From Janthinobacterium aquaticum (GTDB taxonomy: Bacteria > Pseudomonadota > Gammaproteobacteria > Burkholderiales > Burkholderiaceae_D), in contig NZ_WFLK01000002.1 in assembly GCF_009208565.1 (NCBI RefSeq), positions 372,001 to 436,000 of the forward strand: a stretch of 64,000 bases of DNA, written 5' to 3'. Under the pieces are notes generated by a model that saw only the letters and a list, made by a program, of their open reading frames with translations, did not search any database and had not been told where the DNA came from. The position numbers and the translations under genes are program-made. Positions 52,559-61,647 of this stretch are shown piece by piece. Position 1 is the first letter of the stretch. Every line of letters starts with the position of its first letter.

Positions 52559-54445
52559 ATGGCATTAAAAGACTCCCTGCTGGCGCGCCCCTCGCTCACT
52601 TCCGCCGTGACACTGACCTGCGCGCTTGGCCTGCTCTATTTCGGCCGCCCGGTGTTGGAGCCGCTGGTGCTGGCGCTGATACTGAGCCTGGTCATTTCTC
52701 CGCTGATCCGCGTTTTTCACCGCTGGGGCCTGGGTTTCCTGACCTCGACCATACTGTCGCTGCTGCTGGCCGGCGCCAGCGTGGTGGTGGTGGGCGCCGT
52801 GCTGGCGCTGCAGCTGGTGTCGGTGACCAAAGAGCTGCCGCATTACCGTGCGGCCATCCATGCCAAGATCGGCAAGATCCAGGAGCTGACCGAGCGGCCG
52901 TTTATCCGCCTGGCGGCAGAATTGAATGCCGTCTCGCCGCTGACCAAGGGCAGTACAGGCGCACAGCCGGCCACCACCGGCTTGCCGCGCAATGCCACGC
53001 AAGCCATACCGGTGGAAATTCGCACCCCGGCGCCGGCCGCGCGCGATACGGTGGCGCGCTTTGTCTCGGTCGTCTCCGGTCCGCTGGGTGAAGCCGGTCT
53101 GGTGTTCGTGCTGCTGGTCTTTATCCTGCTCGAACATGAGTCGCTGCGTGAGCGCGTGGTGCGCCTGGCAGGGCAGGGTGACGCCAGCCGCACCATGCGC
53201 ACGCTGGCGCATGCGGCCGAAGGCGTGTCGCGGTTTTTCTTCTCGCAGTTCCTGGTCAATATCATTTTTGCGCTGACCGTCTCGCTGGGGCTTTGGCTGC
53301 TGCAGGTGCCGCATGCCTTGCTGTGGGGCTCGCTGAGCGGCCTGCTGCGCTTTGTGCCGTATATCGGTGCGCTGGCGGCCGGCGTGGCCATCACGCTGTT
53401 TGTCGCGGCCATCGACCCTGGCTGGACGCTGGCGCTGTCCTGCATGGCCATGTTTGCCGCGCTCGAAGTGGTGGTGGCCAATATCGTCGAGCCCAAGGTC
53501 TACGGCCATAGTTCCGGCCTGTCGCCGCTGGCGGTGATCGTCTCGGCGCTGTTCTGGGGCACCCTGTGGGGTCCGGCCGGCCTGCTCATTTCCACGCCGC
53601 TGACCTTGTGCCTGGTGGTGGCGGGCCGCCATATCCGCGCGCTCGAAGCGGTCACCATCCTGTTTGCCGACACGCCCAGCGTCAGCGAGGCCGAGCGCTT
53701 CTACCACCGCGTGCTGGCCGGCAGTTCGACCGCCATTATCGATCATGCCCGTACCTACCTGCGCCGGCACAGCTTTGCACGCTACTGCGACCATGTGCTG
53801 CTGCCGGGCCTGAGCCTGGCCAACGCCGACCGCGCGCTGGGGCTGATTGACCAGGCCCAGCAGGATCGTATCCGCGGCAGCGTCATCACACTGGCCGATA
53901 CCCTGGCGCTGGCCTCCAACGGCGGCCGTGGTACGTGGCGCCGGCGCAAGGTGTCGCTGGCCGACGCCAATATCGGTGCGCATCTGCGCCACGCGCGCGA
54001 AGCGCGGCTGGGCGCTTTCCAGGGCTCGCTTGATGTGCCTTTGCACTCGGTGGTGCTGTGCGCCGGCTTTGCCAATGAACGCGACGAATTTCGCAATGAA
54101 CTGCTGGTGCTGGCGCTGCGCGAAGTCTGCGGCGATGTGCGCAGCATCGTGCTGGGACAGCCGCAGCCTGAACCTGTGACCGACAAGGGCAGCCTGGTCG
54201 GCACGGCCTTTATCATGTACCCGGACCAGACTTCGTTTGACGAATGGCGCGTGCTGTCGAGCGAATTGCGCGAGCATCTGCCCGACGCCACCCTGGTGAC
54301 CGTGCGCCATCACAGCGACATGAATTTGCCGAGGCAGTCGGAGGTAGCGCAGTCGGTTGATATCGTGCTGCAGTCGTTCGAGGAGTGTCTCGCTTTTGTG
54401 ACGCCGGTGACGCCGGAAAAGGCGGGCGTGGCCAAGCGGTCGTAG
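52559..54445 (+). CDS. AI-2E family transporter with long C-terminal extension
   Basis: A 628-residue protein. Residues about 1-365 are the AI-2E/PerM membrane domain (about eight helices; LILSLVISPLIRVFHRWG, SVVSGPLGEAGLVFVLLVFILLEHESLRERVVRL, NIVEPKVYGHSSGLSPLAVIVSALFWGTLWGPAGLLISTPLT). Residues about 368-628 are a soluble extension of unknown role, absent from the usual 350-residue family members. AI-2E proteins export small molecules or act in Na+/H+ balance; autoinducer transport is only one claim. I start at the ATG at 52559. The TAG stop is the TAG of the repeat at 54442. Confidence 0.88.
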   Translation: MALKDSLLARPSLTSAVTLTCALGLLYFGRPVLEPLVLALILSLVISPLIRVFHRWGLGFLTSTILSLLLAGASVVVVGAVLALQLVSVTKELPHYRAAIHAKIGKIQELTERPFIRLAAELNAVSPLTKGSTGAQPATTGLPRNATQAIPVEIRTPAPAARDTVARFVSVVSGPLGEAGLVFVLLVFILLEHESLRERVVRLAGQGDASRTMRTLAHAAEGVSRFFFSQFLVNIIFALTVSLGLWLLQVPHALLWGSLSGLLRFVPYIGALAAGVAITLFVAAIDPGWTLALSCMAMFAALEVVVANIVEPKVYGHSSGLSPLAVIVSALFWGTLWGPAGLLISTPLTLCLVVAGRHIRALEAVTILFADTPSVSEAERFYHRVLAGSSTAIIDHARTYLRRHSFARYCDHVLLPGLSLANADRALGLIDQAQQDRIRGSVITLADTLALASNGGRGTWRRRKVSLADANIGAHLRHAREARLGAFQGSLDVPLHSVVLCAGFANERDEFRNELLVLALREVCGDVRSIVLGQPQPEPVTDKGSLVGTAFIMYPDQTSFDEWRVLSSELREHLPDATLVTVRHHSDMNLPRQSEVAQSVDIVLQSFEECLAFVTPVTPEKAGVAKRS

Positions 54446-54538
54446 GTCGGATTAGGCCCAGAGGGGCCGTAATCCGACAACATTGTTGACGCTCGTGGTG
54501 TTGTCGGATTACGCCGCTTCGCGGCTAATCCGACCTAC
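54442..54538. repeat. GTAG-headed palindromic repeat pair (BIME-like), copy 4
   Basis: Two inverted palindromes at 54442-54478 and 54502-54538 share the GTAGGTCGGATTA ends. They are joined by a spacer containing ACAACATTGTTGACG, the same spacer element as in copy 3. The element lies between the convergent AI-2E and gcvP genes, and its first TAG ends the AI-2E gene. Confidence 0.92.
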
Positions 54539-54578
54539 GATCTTCTGCCGTACCCGCTTGCGCGGGCACAGGCGGGTC

Positions 54579-57476
54579 TTACTCTTCGTACGCGCTGATC
54601 GGCGCGCAGCCGCAGAACAGGTTGCGGTCGCCGTAGACGTTGTCGGCGCGGCCGACCGGTGGCCAGTATTTGCGCTCGCGCAGCGAGGCGACCGGGTAGG
54701 CCGCCACTTCACGGCTGTACTTGCGCTCCCAGCTGTCCGACATCAGCACCTGCGCCGTGTGCGGCGCGTGCTTCAGCGGGTTGTCCAGGCGGTCGAATTC
54801 ACCGCTGGCGACCTTGGCGATCTCGCCGCGGATGGCGATCATGGCGTCGACAAAGCGGTCGATTTCCACTTTCGATTCGCTTTCGGTCGGCTCGATCATC
54901 AGCGTGCCCGGTACCGGGAAGCTCATGGTCGGCGCATGGAAGCCGAAGTCCATCAGGCGCTTGGCCACGTCTTCGTTGCTGATGCCCGTCTCGTCCTGCA
55001 GCGGACGCAGGTCGATAATGCACTCGTGCGCCACCAGGCCGTCGTGGCCCGAATACAGCACCGGGTAGTGCGGGGCCAGGCGGCGTGCGATGTAGTTGGC
55101 GGCCAGGATCGCCGTTTCGGTCGCTGCCGTCAGGCCTTCTGCGCCCATCATGGCGATATACATCCACGAGATCGGCAGGATGCTGGCCGAGCCGAACGGC
55201 GCAGCACTGACGGCACCGATGCCGGCAACATCGCGCTGGTAGCCGGTCGAACGCTGGTTTGGCAGGAACTTGGCCAGGTGCGCGCCGACGCCGATCGGGC
55301 CGACGCCCGGGCCACCACCGCCGTGCGGAATGCAGAAGGTCTTGTGCAAATTTAAATGCGACACGTCGCCACCAAAACTGCCTGGCGCGGCCACGCCGAC
55401 CAGTGCGTTCATGTTGGCGCCGTCGATATACACCTGGCCGCCGTGCGCATGGATGATCTCGCACAGTTCCTGGATGCCTTCTTCGAACACGCCGTGGGTT
55501 GACGGGTAGGTCACCATCACGCAGGCCAGGTTGGCGCTGTGTTTCTCGGCCTTTTCCTTCAGGTCGGCCAGGTCGACGTTGCCGTTGTCGTCGCAGCGCG
55601 TGACCACCACCTGCATGCCGACCATATTGGCCGAGGCCGGATTGGTGCCGTGCGCCGACGATGGAATCAGGCAGATATTGCGGTGGCCTTCACCGCGCGA
55701 CTCGTGGTAGGCCTTGATCACCAGCAGGCCTGCGTATTCGCCTTGCGAGCCGGCGTTCGGCTGCAGCGAGATGGCGGCGTAGCCGGTCAGAGCGCACAGC
55801 ATTTCTTCGAGCTGGGCGATCATTTCGCGATAGCCCACGGTCTGCGCGTCCGGTGCGAACGGGTGGATATTGGAAAATTCTGGCCAGGTAACCGGAATCA
55901 TTTCCGAGGTGGCGTTCAGCTTCATGGTGCACGAGCCGAGCGGAATCATGGTGCGGTCCAGCGCCAGATCCTTGTCGGCCAGGCTGCGCAGGTAGCGCAG
56001 CATTTCGTGTTCCGAATGGTAGCTGTTGAACACCGGGTGCGTCAGGTAGCTGCTGGTGCGTACCAGTTGTTCTGGCAGCGCGCTGGCCACGGCCGCGTCG
56101 ATGGTGTCCAGGTCCGGTGCGGCCGGTGCATTGGCCACGCCTTGCGCAAACACATTCCACAGCAGGGCGATATCGTCGCGCGTGGTGGTTTCGTCAAGCG
56201 ACACGCCGACATGGGTGGCGTCGATGCGGCGCAGGTTGACGCCGTGCGCCAGTGCGGTCGCGTGCAGCGTTTCGGCATTGGCCACTTCAACCGTCAGCGT
56301 GTCGAAATAGGTGGCGTTGGCAATGCCGTAGCCCAGCAGTTTCAGGTTCGCTGCCAGTACGCCTGTAAAGCGGTGCACGCGCTGGGCGATCTGCAGCAGG
56401 CCGGCAGGGCCGTGGTAGACCGCGTACATCGAGGCCATCACGGCCAGCAGCACTTGTGCGGTACAGATATTGGAGGTGGCTTTTTCGCGGCGGATATGCT
56501 GTTCGCGCGTTTGCAGGGCCAGGCGGTAAGCCTTGTTGCCTTGCGCATCAACCGTCACGCCGACCAGGCGGCCGGACATATTGCGTTTGAATTCGTCGCG
56601 CGTGGACAGGTAGCCGGCGTGCGGGCCACCAAAGCCCAGCGGTACGCCAAAGCGCTGGCTGTTGCCCACCACTACGTCGGCGCCCCATTCGCCCGGAGGC
56701 GTGAGCATGGTCAGCGCCAGCAGGTCGGCCGCGACGATCACCATCGCGCCATTGGCATGCAGTTTTTCCACGCCGGCGCGGTAGTCGCGCACCACGCCAT
56801 GGACGCCCGGGTATTGCAGCAGCACGCCGAAGCAGTTGTCGAGCGAGTCGATCTCGTCGGCGTCGAACACGCGCACGTCGATGCCGATCGGCTCGGCGCG
56901 CGTCTGCACCACTTCCAGCGTTTGCGGCAGCACGTCGCTGGCCACATACAGCACGTTCGATTTCGATTTGCCGACGCGCTGGATCAGCGTCATCGCTTCG
57001 GCGGCGGCCGTGCCTTCGTCGAGCATCGACGCATTGGCGATGCCCATGCCGGTGAGGTCAGTGATCACCTGCTGGAAGTTCAGGATCGCTTCCAGGCGGC
57101 CTTGCGAAATCTCCGGCTGGTAAGGCGTGTAGGCGGTGTACCAGGCCGGGTTTTCAAAGATATTGCGCAACACCACGCCAGGCGTGAAGGTGTTGTAATA
57201 GCCCTGGCCGATCACCGATTTCAATACCTGGTTCTTGCCGGCGATGGCTTTCAGGCGCGACAGCGCTTCCTGCTCCGGCATGGCTTCTGCATAGGCGCCC
57301 AGCGGCAGGGCGCCCTTGTTGCGGATATTGGCAGGCACCAGCGCATCGATCAATGCCGCGCGCGATTGATAGCCGACGGTGGCAAGCATGGCTTGCTGTT
57401 CGGAAGGGGAAGGGCCGATATGGCGGGCGATAAAGGCATCGCGTGCTTCGAGTTGGGTCAGGCTGGTGCGGGTCAT
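54579..57476 (-). CDS. gcvP: Glycine decarboxylase (P-protein), homodimeric type
   Basis: A 965-residue fused P-protein, typical of proteobacteria. The N-terminal half starts [13 protein letters not shown]; the PLP lysine lies in [22 protein letters not shown]. It decarboxylates glycine and passes the aminomethyl group to the lipoyl arm of GcvH. The real start is the ATG at 57476; the frame opens at a TTG at 57488. It is last in the gcvTHP operon under a glycine riboswitch, 90 bases after gcvH. Confidence 0.96.
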   Translation of the reverse strand: MTRTSLTQLEARDAFIARHIGPSPSEQQAMLATVGYQSRAALIDALVPANIRNKGALPLGAYAEAMPEQEALSRLKAIAGKNQVLKSVIGQGYYNTFTPGVVLRNIFENPAWYTAYTPYQPEISQGRLEAILNFQQVITDLTGMGIANASMLDEGTAAAEAMTLIQRVGKSKSNVLYVASDVLPQTLEVVQTRAEPIGIDVRVFDADEIDSLDNCFGVLLQYPGVHGVVRDYRAGVEKLHANGAMVIVAADLLALTMLTPPGEWGADVVVGNSQRFGVPLGFGGPHAGYLSTRDEFKRNMSGRLVGVTVDAQGNKAYRLALQTREQHIRREKATSNICTAQVLLAVMASMYAVYHGPAGLLQIAQRVHRFTGVLAANLKLLGYGIANATYFDTLTVEVANAETLHATALAHGVNLRRIDATHVGVSLDETTTRDDIALLWNVFAQGVANAPAAPDLDTIDAAVASALPEQLVRTSSYLTHPVFNSYHSEHEMLRYLRSLADKDLALDRTMIPLGSCTMKLNATSEMIPVTWPEFSNIHPFAPDAQTVGYREMIAQLEEMLCALTGYAAISLQPNAGSQGEYAGLLVIKAYHESRGEGHRNICLIPSSAHGTNPASANMVGMQVVVTRCDDNGNVDLADLKEKAEKHSANLACVMVTYPSTHGVFEEGIQELCEIIHAHGGQVYIDGANMNALVGVAAPGSFGGDVSHLNLHKTFCIPHGGGGPGVGPIGVGAHLAKFLPNQRSTGYQRDVAGIGAVSAAPFGSASILPISWMYIAMMGAEGLTAATETAILAANYIARRLAPHYPVLYSGHDGLVAHECIIDLRPLQDETGISNEDVAKRLMDFGFHAPTMSFPVPGTLMIEPTESESKVEIDRFVDAMIAIRGEIAKVASGEFDRLDNPLKHAPHTAQVLMSDSWERKYSREVAAYPVASLRERKYWPPVGRADNVYGDRNLFCGCAPISAYEE

Positions 57477-57566
57477 GGTATAGGCCAAAAAAGACGGGAA
57501 AACTGGAGGACGGTGGCAAGCGGGCCAGCAGCGTGGCCCGCTCGGTGATGCAATTGCTGCTAACTT

Positions 57567-57947
57567 TTACGCGCCGGTGGTGGCGCCGTAGGCGGCAGCG
57601 TCGAGCAGGCCGTCGAGCGCCGAAACGTCTGCTGGCTTGATCTTGAACAGCCAGTTGGCGTAGGCGTCGGCGTTGATGCTTTCCGGTGCTGCAACCACGT
57701 CGTCGTTGACGGCGATGACTTCACCGGCAACCGGTGCGTAGATGTCGCTGGCAGCCTTGACCGATTCCACCACGGCGGCGTCGTCGCTGGCGCCAAAGGT
57801 GGCGCCCACGTCAGGCAGTTCGACAAACACGATATCGCCCAGTGCATCCTGCGCGTATTCGGTAATGCCGACGGTCAGCGTACCGTCCGCTTCAAGGCGT
57901 ACCCATTCGTGGGAGGCGGTGTACTTCAGGTCTGCAGGAATATTCAT
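57567..57947 (-). CDS. gcvH: Glycine cleavage system H protein
   Basis: A 126-residue lipoyl carrier. The lipoylation lysine is K64 in [14 protein letters not shown]. It shuttles the aminomethyl group between P, T and L proteins. GGAG precedes the ATG at 57947; the longer open frame to 58232 is a readthrough shadow of gcvT. It lies between gcvT and gcvP in the operon. Confidence 0.96.
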   Translation of the reverse strand: MNIPADLKYTASHEWVRLEADGTLTVGITEYAQDALGDIVFVELPDVGATFGASDDAAVVESVKAASDIYAPVAGEVIAVNDDVVAAPESINADAYANWLFKIKPADVSALDGLLDAAAYGATTGA

Positions 57948-57993
57948 TGTGAGGCTCCAGTCATGGTGTAGGGTGATGTTGGGGTGTTCTTGA

Positions 57994-59115
57994 TCATGCA
58001 GCGAGGATTTTACCGTTACGCACGAACGGCAGCTTGACCACCGAGGCGGCCAGTTGCTTGCCGCGGATTTCCACGTGTACGGTGTCGCCGACATTGACGC
58101 CCATCGGCACGCGCGCCAGCGCGATCGCTTCCTGCATGGTCGGGCTGAAGGTGCCGCTGGTAATTTCGCCAGACGCTTCACTGCCGGCCACGATGACTTT
58201 CTGGTGGGCGCGCAGCACGCCGCCTTTTTCACGCAGGATCAGGCCGACGAATTGCGCGTTCTGGCCTTTGGCCTGCAATGCGGCCTTGCCGATGAAGTCG
58301 CGCTCGCTGACCAGGTCGATGGTCCAGGCCAGGCCGGCGTCGAGCGGGTTGACGGTTTCGTCCATGTCCTGGCCGTACAGATTCATGCCCGCTTCCAGGC
58401 GCAGCGTGTCGCGCGCGCCGAGGCCGGCCGGTTTTACGCCGGCCGCTGCCAGCGCGTTCCACAGTGCTTCGACCTGGCTTGCCGCTACGCCGATTTCAAA
58501 GCCGTCTTCGCCGGTGTAGCCGGTACGGGCCAGCATGGTTTCGCCAAATGGCGTGTCCTTGACGATCACGGCGTTAAAGGGCTTGAGCGCTTCGGAAGGC
58601 GCTTGCGTCTGCGGCAGTACCTGCCATACCTTGGCGCGTGCATTCGGACCTTGCACGGCCACCAGCGCCATCGGCTCGTTGCCGTCGCGCCGTTCGGTAA
58701 TCTCAAGGCCGCTGTTGGTGGCGGCGTTTTGCTGCTGTATCCAGGCCACATCCTTGGTGGCGGTGCCGGCGTTGACCACCAGGCGGAACCAGCTTTCGTC
58801 AAAATAGTAGACGATCAGATCGTCGATCACGGTGCCTTCCGCGTTCAGCATGCACGAGTACAGCGCCTTGCCCGGTACCTGCAGCTTGTCGACGTTGTTG
58901 GCCAGCAGGCCGCGCAGGAAAGCGCGCACATTGGCGCCACGGATATCGACCACGCACATGTGCGACACATCGAACATGCCGGCGTCGCTGCGCACGGCGT
59001 TGTGTTCTTCGATTTGCGAGCCGTAGTTGACAGGCATGTCCCAGCCGCCGAAATCGACCATGCGGGCGCTGGCGGCACGGTGGGCGTTGTTGAGTGGGGT
59101 CGCGTTGAGCGTCAT
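57994..59115 (-). CDS. gcvT: Aminomethyltransferase (T-protein)
   Basis: A 373-residue GcvT. It shows [29 protein letters not shown] near the N-terminus, and [10 protein letters not shown] with [22 protein letters not shown] in the C-terminal half. It moves the methylene group from GcvH to tetrahydrofolate, releasing ammonia. GAGGAA precedes the ATG at 59115. It is first in gcvTHP, downstream of the riboswitch. Confidence 0.96.
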   Translation of the reverse strand: MTLNATPLNNAHRAASARMVDFGGWDMPVNYGSQIEEHNAVRSDAGMFDVSHMCVVDIRGANVRAFLRGLLANNVDKLQVPGKALYSCMLNAEGTVIDDLIVYYFDESWFRLVVNAGTATKDVAWIQQQNAATNSGLEITERRDGNEPMALVAVQGPNARAKVWQVLPQTQAPSEALKPFNAVIVKDTPFGETMLARTGYTGEDGFEIGVAASQVEALWNALAAAGVKPAGLGARDTLRLEAGMNLYGQDMDETVNPLDAGLAWTIDLVSERDFIGKAALQAKGQNAQFVGLILREKGGVLRAHQKVIVAGSEASGEITSGTFSPTMQEAIALARVPMGVNVGDTVHVEIRGKQLAASVVKLPFVRNGKILAA

Positions 59116-59206
59116 GGATTCCTCGAAGACGAAGGTAAAAGGGAGCATGCGGCGATAAGCCGCGCACAGTAAGGAGCGCCGAAAACGGCGATCCATCGTG
59201 ACTACA

Positions 59207-59417
59207 CCCCCCTGTCCTTGGTACCTGAGAGATTACGCGAGCTTTGCAGCTGCGTGCGCCCCTTCGGTGGGCCGCCAGCTATGTGCTGCGGCCGCTCTCC
59301 AGAGTTGAGCTGAAAGCCCTGCCTGTGCAAGGGTTTCAATTCGCCTGACCGGTCCTTTTGCCTGAGAGTTTTTGGGTAGTGCCCCTTCGGCGGCAACGCT
59401 GGTTTGCCCTCTCCCGA
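59207..59417 (-). promoter_or_regulatory. Tandem glycine riboswitch controlling gcvTHP
   Basis: Two aptamers in series on the minus strand. The first (about 59344-59417) has GGGAGAGGGCAAACCAGC, the CCGAAGGGGC core and ACTCTCAGGCAAAAGGACCG. The second (about 59207-59304) has CTCTGGAGAG, CACCGAAGGGGCGC and ATCTCTCAGGTACCAAGGAC. These are the hallmark conserved segments of the glycine (gcvT) riboswitch. Binding of glycine would turn on the gcvTHP transcript. The first aptamer lies directly past the promoter, and about 90 bases separate the second from the gcvT ATG. Confidence 0.95.
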
Positions 59418-59429
59418 TCAAGTGGTGGG

Positions 59430-59458
59430 AATATATGTCAGCAGGGATGTAATGTCAA
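59430..59458 (-). promoter_or_regulatory. Sigma-70 promoter of gcvTHP
   Basis: TTGACA (59458-59453) and TATATT (59435-59430), both near consensus, are separated by exactly 17 bases on the minus strand. The start site would be near 59423, just before the first glycine aptamer. Confidence 0.8.
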
Positions 59459-59625
59459 TCTGAAAGACGCTTTCCGGCACGCACCACAATGGGGCGCAAG
59501 GCCTGATATTTCCTGTGTGCAAAGCTATGGCAGCGTGCGGCAGGCGTACGACCTTGCACCGTGAAATTTGCTATTGTGAAGGCCACCTTTACCAGGGCAG
59601 TAACCAAGAACAAAAGGCCAAGACC

Positions 59626-60186
59626 ATGACAGATTTTATTGAGCCCCACGGGCAACACGGTTATTTCACGCTATCGGGCGATGTCAACAGCGATATGGTG
59701 CGGCGCGTGTTTGACGCAGTGGCCGACATGACCGAAGACAAACTGACCACCGCGCATATCCTGATCCAGTCCAACGGCGGCTATGTCAGTGATGGCATTT
59801 GTCTGTACAACTTTCTCAGTAAACTCCCCATCGAAATCGTCACCTACAACACCGGCGCCGTCGCCTCGATTGCCGTTACGCTGTTTTTGGCGGGCAAGCA
59901 CCGTTATGCCAGCGATACGGCGCGTTTTATGGTGCATAAATCGCACGCCACCGCGTCGCCGGGTTCGCGTCCCGATGCGCTGAGCATTATTGTCGAGGGC
60001 CTGCGCGCCGACGACATGCGCACCGAACGCATCTTGCGCCAGCATGTCGAACTGAACGAACAGCAGTGGCAGGTGCATGCGTATTCCGACTTGCACCTGA
60101 CGGCTGACCAGGCGCTCGAAGTGGGGTTGGTCGAGGCGGTGCGCGATTTCGAGATTCCCCAGGGCTTGCGCCTGACCAATATCTGA
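59626..60186 (+). CDS. ClpP-fold serine protease
   Basis: A 186-residue ClpP-like protein. The catalytic triad is preserved: Ser81 in GAVASIAV, His104 in FMVHKSHA and Asp155 in YSDLHLTADQALEVGLVEAV. The upstream SNGGYVSDG loop is also ClpP-like. No ClpX or ClpA gene is adjacent, and the sequence departs from housekeeping ClpP, so it is a second, stand-alone paralogue that may need its own chaperone. The ATG at 59626 (AAAAGG upstream) is chosen over the frame from 59515. It diverges from gcvT across the riboswitch promoter. Confidence 0.88.
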   Translation: MTDFIEPHGQHGYFTLSGDVNSDMVRRVFDAVADMTEDKLTTAHILIQSNGGYVSDGICLYNFLSKLPIEIVTYNTGAVASIAVTLFLAGKHRYASDTARFMVHKSHATASPGSRPDALSIIVEGLRADDMRTERILRQHVELNEQQWQVHAYSDLHLTADQALEVGLVEAVRDFEIPQGLRLTNI

Positions 60187-60210
60187 TGCCCATTGAGCTT
60201 GCTTCAAAAG

Positions 60211-60248
60211 CCAGGGGCCGGCGACAGCATGCTGTCGCCGGCCCCTGG
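60211..60248. terminator. 38-base perfect palindrome between convergent genes
   Basis: Positions 60211-60229 and 60230-60248 are exact complements (19-base arms, no loop beyond the centre), very GC-rich. It stands between the ClpP-like gene (+) and the small KGG-like gene (-) and can serve as a shared transcript end, though it lacks a T-run. Confidence 0.65.
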
Positions 60249-60279
60249 CCTTGATACTGCTCACTGATAATCGCTGCTA

Positions 60280-60501
60280 TCAGGACTTGTTGCCTTTGCT
60301 CGAAGAGCTCGATGAGCCGGAGGAGCCTGACTGTTTGCTGCTGCCGGCGCCCGACTGCTTGTTGCCGTCGTTTTTGTGGCTTTGGCGGCCTGCTTCCACG
60401 TGCTGCTCGTGGGTGCCGCCCTGCTTGCCGCTGCTGCTGCCGGATTTGCTGCCGCTGGCCGACTGTTTGTTGCCTTGATCGCCTTTTTGATTCGAGTTCA
60501 T
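60280..60501 (-). CDS. Low-complexity KGG-like stress protein
   Basis: A 73-residue, very hydrophilic protein of Ser, Gly, Lys, Gln and Asn (MNSNQKGDQGNKQS, then KSGSSSGKQGGTHEQHVEAG, and serine-rich ends), without any hydrophobic core. It resembles the stress-induced KGG-repeat proteins and is expected to be disordered. AAGGA is six bases before the ATG at 60501 (60504 is the alternative). Role unproven; general-stress expression is a family-based guess. Confidence 0.75.
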   Translation of the reverse strand: MNSNQKGDQGNKQSASGSKSGSSSGKQGGTHEQHVEAGRQSHKNDGNKQSGAGSSKQSGSSGSSSSSSKGNKS

Positions 60502-60837
60502 CATCGTTCCTTTATGAGAATGTGATAATTGCCAGAATAAAATGCTACCGGAACCAGCTTGCCAGGAAAGGTATGGCTGAAGGTATGGCTGAGATCCGAT
60601 GGCGCAATGATGCGCGGCAAGCCTGATTTGAACTATCGGAACACGACCTGACTATTTGTAGGACTCAGACTGCGCCAAGTTGCCGTAATTCATTGATTTC
60701 ATGCAATAATTATCGATTGAGAATGTAATCGAATGTAAAACTCGGGAGTGACAGGCATTGCCACTGTCACGGGCGTGGCATAGTGCAGCCTGCTGTGGAA
60801 ATCGTTAGTTGGGAAACAAGCAGATAGGCAACAAGCA
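60502..60837. other. 336-base gap between the KGG-like and PAP2 genes
   Basis: No gene is supported. It holds the promoters of both divergent genes and a 6-bp stem-loop (GTGACA, TGTCAC) at 60748-60770 that could be an operator or 5' hairpin of the PAP2 transcript. Confidence 0.4.
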
Positions 60838-61485
60838 ATGAATTGGTGGAATGGTATTTCTTTTGCGGCTGACATGTCGCTGATGGGTCCGGCTGGCGTG
60901 GCGATTGCCTTGTGGCTGCTGGTGTCGCGCCAGTGGCGCCTGGTCCTGAGCTGGAGCCTGTGGTACGGCGGCGGCCTGATGCTGGTCGTGCTCTCGAAGC
61001 TGGCCTTTATCGGCTGGGGTGTGGGCAGCAGTGCGTTTGACTTTACCGGCTTTAGCGGTCACGCCATGCGCGCCGGCGCCGTCTTTCCGGTGCTCACGTA
61101 CGTCGTGCTGCAGCGCGCACCGCGCCCGTGGCGCCATGCCGGCGTGCTGCTCGGCGTGGCGTTCGCCATCCTGGTGGCCATTTCGCGCGTGGTGGTGCAG
61201 GCGCACAGCATTTCGGAGGCCGTCAGCGGCTGCGTGCTGGGACTGGCAACCGCGTTCGGTTTTATGTGGAGCGCGCGCGGCACCGTGCACTTTGCCATCA
61301 GCCGCACGCTGGTGCTGGCCAGCCTGGCCGTGATGGTGCTGCTGAGCTTTAAGGCCGAGCCCATGCCGACCGAGTTGTGGCTGCAAAAACTGGCGCTGGC
61401 CTTGTCCGGTCACACGGAAGTTTTTTCACGCGAGCACTGGAAGCGTAACCCGCAAGTGCCTGCTGGCCAGCCACCGGGCAAATAG
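60838..61485 (+). CDS. PAP2 family phosphatase, membrane-bound
   Basis: A 215-residue protein with about six membrane helices. Two PAP2 motifs are visible: the central SGH of FSGHAM and the SRVVVQAHSISEAVSG box, where the His is the nucleophile. The first KxxxxxxRP motif is not obvious, so the active site may be altered. Substrates in the family are lipid phosphates, undecaprenyl pyrophosphate or LPS intermediates. It precedes smc on the same strand by about 160 bases. Confidence 0.85.
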   Translation: MNWWNGISFAADMSLMGPAGVAIALWLLVSRQWRLVLSWSLWYGGGLMLVVLSKLAFIGWGVGSSAFDFTGFSGHAMRAGAVFPVLTYVVLQRAPRPWRHAGVLLGVAFAILVAISRVVVQAHSISEAVSGCVLGLATAFGFMWSARGTVHFAISRTLVLASLAVMVLLSFKAEPMPTELWLQKLALALSGHTEVFSREHWKRNPQVPAGQPPGK

Positions 61486-61647
61486 GCCGCGCACCACGAT
61501 ATGGTTTTTTGGCCTGCGCTACAGCGACAAATGATATGATAAGTCACTTTTTTTGCAGGCAGGCTGACTGTTGCGCCGCCATGATACAAGGCGCTGCTGC
61601 CCGCTTGCGCAATTCAACCGCCAGCATAGGCAGGAACTTTCAAACAC

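Noticed and set aside
52565..54313. 582-codon frame opposite the AI-2E transporter
   Set aside because: Gln/Arg/His-rich shadow with no signal, domain or ribosome site.
55539..57548. 669-codon open frame opposite gcvP
   Set aside because: Shadow of gcvP; no recognisable domains.
60241..60290. Second terminator after the KGG-like gene
   Set aside because: CTGATA/TATCAG near 60264-60283 is a short weak stem without T-run; the strong palindrome at 60211 explains the gene end better.
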